Positions 61,499-64,000 of a stretch of DNA of 64,000 nucleotides are shown here, in pieces. The DNA is taken from contig JAHHIF010000026.1 in NCBI GenBank assembly GCA_019358875.1, positions 32,886 through 96,885 on the forward strand, read 5' to 3'. The position numbers and the translations under genes are program-made. Origin of the DNA: Symplocastrum torsivum CPER-KK1 (GTDB lineage: Bacteria > Cyanobacteriota > Cyanobacteriia > Cyanobacteriales > Coleofasciculaceae). The stretch's first letter is position 1. Each line of letters begins with the position of its first letter. The notes under the pieces are model-generated. The model did not search any database and had not been told where the DNA came from. It worked only from the letters and a program-made list of their open reading frames with translations.

Positions 61499-62668
61499 TT
61501 ATGTCTGAGTGGGAGGTTTATTCGGGTTAGTAGAGCCAAGAAACTGGGACTTGAGTTCCTCTAACTCAAGATCAATTTGAGTTTTTGATTTGGGGGGACT
61601 GGGAGAAGAAGCTGCCTGAGATGTCGGTTTTTGGCTTGGGGTTTTGGGCGTAGGAGTGCCAAGAAACTGAGACTTGAGTTCCGCTAATTCAGCATCAATC
61701 GCCGGAGTCGATTTCGGCACAGGAGGTTGTGATTTTATCGGAGGTGTTGGAGGAAGTGTAGGTGTCTGTGACTTGACTACTGTTGGAGGCGTTTGAGAAT
61801 TCAAATCTCGAAGAACTTCAGCGGCTGACTGGTACCGGCGATTGATTGCACTTTCTAGCATCTTGTCCAGAATACGACCAAGAGCAACACTCACGGGCTG
61901 ACTACAAGCATCTCGCCACACCCAAATGCCTTCATTGGCATCAAACAAATCAAAGGGGTGCCTCCCAGTCAACAAATGAATGCAGGTAACACCCAATCCA
62001 TAGATATCACTGGCGAAAACTGCCCTACCGATGTTTTGTTCAGGTGCTGAATATCCAGCGGAACCGATCGCAGTTCCCGTTCTAGCTAGCGCGGTGCCAC
62101 TAGCAACTTTTGAGGCTCCAAAATCAACGAGAACCAGTTGACTATCGCGATGACGGCGAATAATGTTTTCTGGCTTGATGTCCCGGTGAATGACTTGATG
62201 TTGATGCACAAATTGCAGTACGGGTAGCAAATCATTAAGTAGCGATCGCACTTGTGCTTCATTAAAAACGCCCTTCTCTGTCAGTTCATGGGCTAAGTCT
62301 TTGCCATCGATAAACTCTTGCACTAAATACTGTTGGCTATCTTGAGAAAAATACGCCAGTAGTTCAGGGATTTGGGGATGTTTGCCCAACTCATCCAAGC
62401 GTACTGCTTCCTGAGTGAATAACTCTGCTGCTTTTTGAACTGTGTTGGTACCCTGCGCTTGGGGGAAAAACTGCTTGATGACACAGCGCGGTTGGGAAGG
62501 TTTATCCTCATCCACAGCTAAGAACGTTTTGCCAAAGCCACCCTGCCCAATGGGTTTAAGCGTTCTGTAACGCTCTTTGAGCAGTAACTTGGCTCCACAC
62601 GTCCGACAAAAGTTGGCGCTTGCGGGGTTCTGGGGTGATGGACAGCTGGGATTAAGGCAGTAGCTCAT
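61499..62668 (-). CDS. Serine/threonine protein kinase with zinc-ribbon start
   Basis: A 389-residue cytosolic kinase. Residues 1-28 form a zinc ribbon (CLNPSC, CRTCG), residues 34-295 an Hanks-type kinase: GQGGFGKTF, VIKQF, HRDIKPENI and DFGAS, APEQN. The C-terminal 90 residues are Pro/Lys-rich and contain two copies of an ELKSQFLG unit (AELAELKSQFLGTPTPK and ELEELKSQFLGSTNPNK), of unknown meaning. No transmembrane helix or WD/PASTA domain. Substrates unknown. Confidence 0.92.
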   Translation of the reverse strand: MSYCLNPSCPSPQNPASANFCRTCGAKLLLKERYRTLKPIGQGGFGKTFLAVDEDKPSQPRCVIKQFFPQAQGTNTVQKAAELFTQEAVRLDELGKHPQIPELLAYFSQDSQQYLVQEFIDGKDLAHELTEKGVFNEAQVRSLLNDLLPVLQFVHQHQVIHRDIKPENIIRRHRDSQLVLVDFGASKVASGTALARTGTAIGSAGYSAPEQNIGRAVFASDIYGLGVTCIHLLTGRHPFDLFDANEGIWVWRDACSQPVSVALGRILDKMLESAINRRYQSAAEVLRDLNSQTPPTVVKSQTPTLPPTPPIKSQPPVPKSTPAIDAELAELKSQFLGTPTPKTPSQKPTSQAASSPSPPKSKTQIDLELEELKSQFLGSTNPNKPPTQT

Positions 62669-62780
62669 TGGATAGTAGGCAGCTCTTGCGTTTATCTCTA
62701 TACTCTATTTTGACTGAGCTTAGGCTTATCCGACCTTTAAAAGAGGCTCATGCGCTCAAACCGCACGGAAAGACAAGTAT

Positions 62781-63077
62781 TTAGAACGATGAACGTTTGT
62801 GTTGAATAATCGCTTCCCGAAAGCCCAGCACGATCAATATATTTGACAGTGTTAGGAAAAACTCGGCACTACCATGTAACCAATCTACATTTGCTAATTG
62901 CTCCCCATAAGCTACCTGTGCATAAATCCCTGCCGGGATAGTGACGGCAACAAACACTAGAGTCATGTAGAAGCCAATTAGTGCTAAGCGAGGCATCTTT
63001 CCAGAACGGGTAAGAAACCACAAAAATCCTAAGTAAGGAAATAAGGAAAGTGCAAATAAGGTTTCTTTAGAAGGCAT
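62781..63077 (-). CDS. DUF3593 domain-containing membrane protein
   Basis: A 98-residue protein with three hydrophobic helices (FALSLFPYLGFLWFLTRSGK, LIGFYMTLVFVAVTIPAGIY, FFLTLSNILIVLGF), matching the cyanobacterial/plastid DUF3593 family. It sits after the DUF2499 gene, an arrangement I expect to be conserved. Function unknown. Confidence 0.8.
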   Translation of the reverse strand: MPSKETLFALSLFPYLGFLWFLTRSGKMPRLALIGFYMTLVFVAVTIPAGIYAQVAYGEQLANVDWLHGSAEFFLTLSNILIVLGFREAIIQHKRSSF

Positions 63078-63140
63078 GTCAAGATAGGCTACAAGCTATT
63101 AAAAGAAGATTTTTGTAAGGCGATCGCGTTTTGAGCTTGT

Positions 63141-63196
63141 TCTTTGTTGTTTGTTAAAGAATACAAATAACAAGTAACCAACAACCAACAACAAAT
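63141..63196. repeat. Repeat hairpin between DUF2499 and DUF3593 genes
   Basis: TTTGTTGTTTGTTA then the inverted TAACAAGTAACCAACAACCA. A further copy of the TTGTTAG-type hairpin inside a gene pair. Confidence 0.5.
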
Positions 63197-63221
63197 ACAC
63201 TTGCATCCCAAAAGGGCTTAG

Positions 63222-63572
63222 TCAAGAAGCATCAGTGGTTGACTTCGATTTGATTGTTCTGGTCGTTGTACTAGTATCAGACTGCGCCGAATGCCAAATC
63301 CACCAGGCAGCAGCACAAAGGGTGACGTTTCCAACAACAGTCATAGCCGCCTGAAGTGTAACAATCCAGTCTAGGGCTTCTGGATTGTCAAAAAAGTGCC
63401 AGGTGCAGGCACACATGGCGCTGATCAATGCGGGTAACATAGCGAAGGATAAAGCCCACCAAGAGCGATCGCCTTTTATTTCGCCATACGTCCAAATTAA
63501 CCAAATTGCAGCTATCCACTCGATGACGCTGGAGATATGAATAATCCATGTAGGAATGGAGAGGGCATGCAT
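63222..63572 (-). CDS. DUF2499/Ycf49-like membrane protein
   Basis: A 116-residue protein with three to four membrane helices: SIPTWIIHISSVIEWIAAIW, ALSFAMLPALISAMCACTWH, LQAAMTVVGNVTLCAAAWW. The segment CACTWHFFDNPEALDW fits DUF2499, the family of plastid Ycf49. Function unknown. Likely co-expressed with the DUF3593 gene downstream. Confidence 0.85.
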   Translation of the reverse strand: MHALSIPTWIIHISSVIEWIAAIWLIWTYGEIKGDRSWWALSFAMLPALISAMCACTWHFFDNPEALDWIVTLQAAMTVVGNVTLCAAAWWIWHSAQSDTSTTTRTIKSKSTTDAS

Positions 63573-63809
63573 ATTTTTAGTGTCTAAGGGTATTCATTCA
63601 TTTTTGCCTCCTGCGGTGATAGCCTGTTGTTTATGGCTTCACCACCAGAGGCTTTGACTTTAACTGGCGTTTGCGAGACTTCAATTTAGTAGTGCGCCAC
63701 AAAGATTATGACAGGTTAACACAGGGATATAAATATAAGTCCTTGAGTTTGACCCGTGCCTCGGTGACACTGAAACGCCAGTTCACAGTAGCTTGCACTG
63801 CATTACGTT

Positions 63810-64000
63810 AGACCTCTTGCAAAAGTCGTCGCTGAGGTACTATGGGGTCTAAACAAAGGCGATCGCAAAAAATGGGTGAGCGTTGGTCTAGCCTAATTCA
63901 TAAGAATATCTGATGAAATACGAACAAGCTAAACATCTTAAGCCAGCAGAGTTTAAACGGTTCTGGGGCGTCAAGCTAGAAACGTTTGAGCAGATGGTGG
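63810..64000 (+). mobile_element. IS5-family insertion sequence, left end (cut by the window)
   Basis: Begins at the AGACCTCTTGCAAAAGTC end typical of a common cyanobacterial IS5-type element, after a TTA in the target, and contains the start of a transposase at 63913. The other end is outside. The preceding stretch from 63573 has no gene. Confidence 0.7.
63913..64000 (+). CDS. IS5-type transposase, N-terminal part
   Basis: Twenty-nine codons to the window edge: MKYEQAKHLKPAEFKRFWGV then KLETFEQMV. This is the helix-turn-helix start usual in IS5-type (DDE) transposases of cyanobacteria. The catalytic part lies beyond the edge. Confidence 0.7.
   Translation, partial: MKYEQAKHLKPAEFKRFWGVKLETFEQMV

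Overview
The window is from a filamentous-type cyanobacterial chromosome. GCGATCGC (HIP1) octamers occur throughout, and there are typical cyanobacterial genes: a phototaxis cluster with bilin-type GAF domains, monoglucosyldiacylglycerol synthase, Psb32, an NblB-like protein, Ycf49/DUF2499 and DUF3593 proteins, and a desaturase/SDR fusion. There are no rRNA genes, no CRISPR array and no phage block. One tRNA gene is present, and an IS5-type element enters at the right edge.

Left edge (1-5.2 kb, minus strand): a natural-product gene set with a chorismatase (FkbO/Hyg5/XanB2 family), an AMP-forming ligase, a luciferase-like monooxygenase, a free-standing acyl carrier protein and a partial UbiC-like chorismate lyase cut by the window edge. 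Together they look like a module that makes a hydroxybenzoate from chorismate and loads it on a carrier protein. Any chain-building enzymes would lie beyond position 1. Next (5.7-8.7 kb) come an MBL hydrolase, a zinc alcohol dehydrogenase and an SDR, then groES-groEL with a perfect CIRCE and a K-box match.

11.6-24 kb is mixed core: a [2Fe-2S] ferredoxin-like protein, a LuxR-type response regulator, the sulfate transporter (sbpA-cysT-cysW plus a NIL-domain protein), tRNA-Thr and mobA, a TIGR02587/TIGR02588 membrane pair, a PBP4-type peptidase, miaB, and an unlisted 47-residue ORF with its own terminator. 24-28.8 kb is accessory: a coiled-coil/EamA fusion, then an arsR-SRPBCC-GST-hydrolase group in which the GST gene carries an in-frame stop and an epimerase gene is reduced to its first codons.

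28.8-35 kb is the respiratory oxidase locus: ctaB-ctaA diverging from ctaC-ctaD-ctaE. 35-41 kb has small proteins, psb32, mgdA, the desaturase-SDR fusion and a decayed SPFH fragment. 41-56.3 kb is signalling: a hybrid kinase with an AhpD-like front domain, then a ptx/pix-type phototaxis operon (PatA-like regulator, CheY, CheW, a seven-GAF receptor, CheA hybrid, CheW). A reversed four-helix-bundle gene, framed by inverted heptanucleotide repeats, sits between receptor and CheA. 56.3-63.6 kb holds housekeeping genes on the minus strand: NblB-like, CBS, RNase D, CAP lipoprotein, trpB, a Ser/Thr kinase, DUF3593 and DUF2499.

The best candidates for something undescribed are the chorismate-derived aryl-starter module at the left edge, the framed four-helix-bundle unit inside the phototaxis operon, and the multi-chromophore receptor itself. 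All functions are read from sequence by eye; no database search was run.
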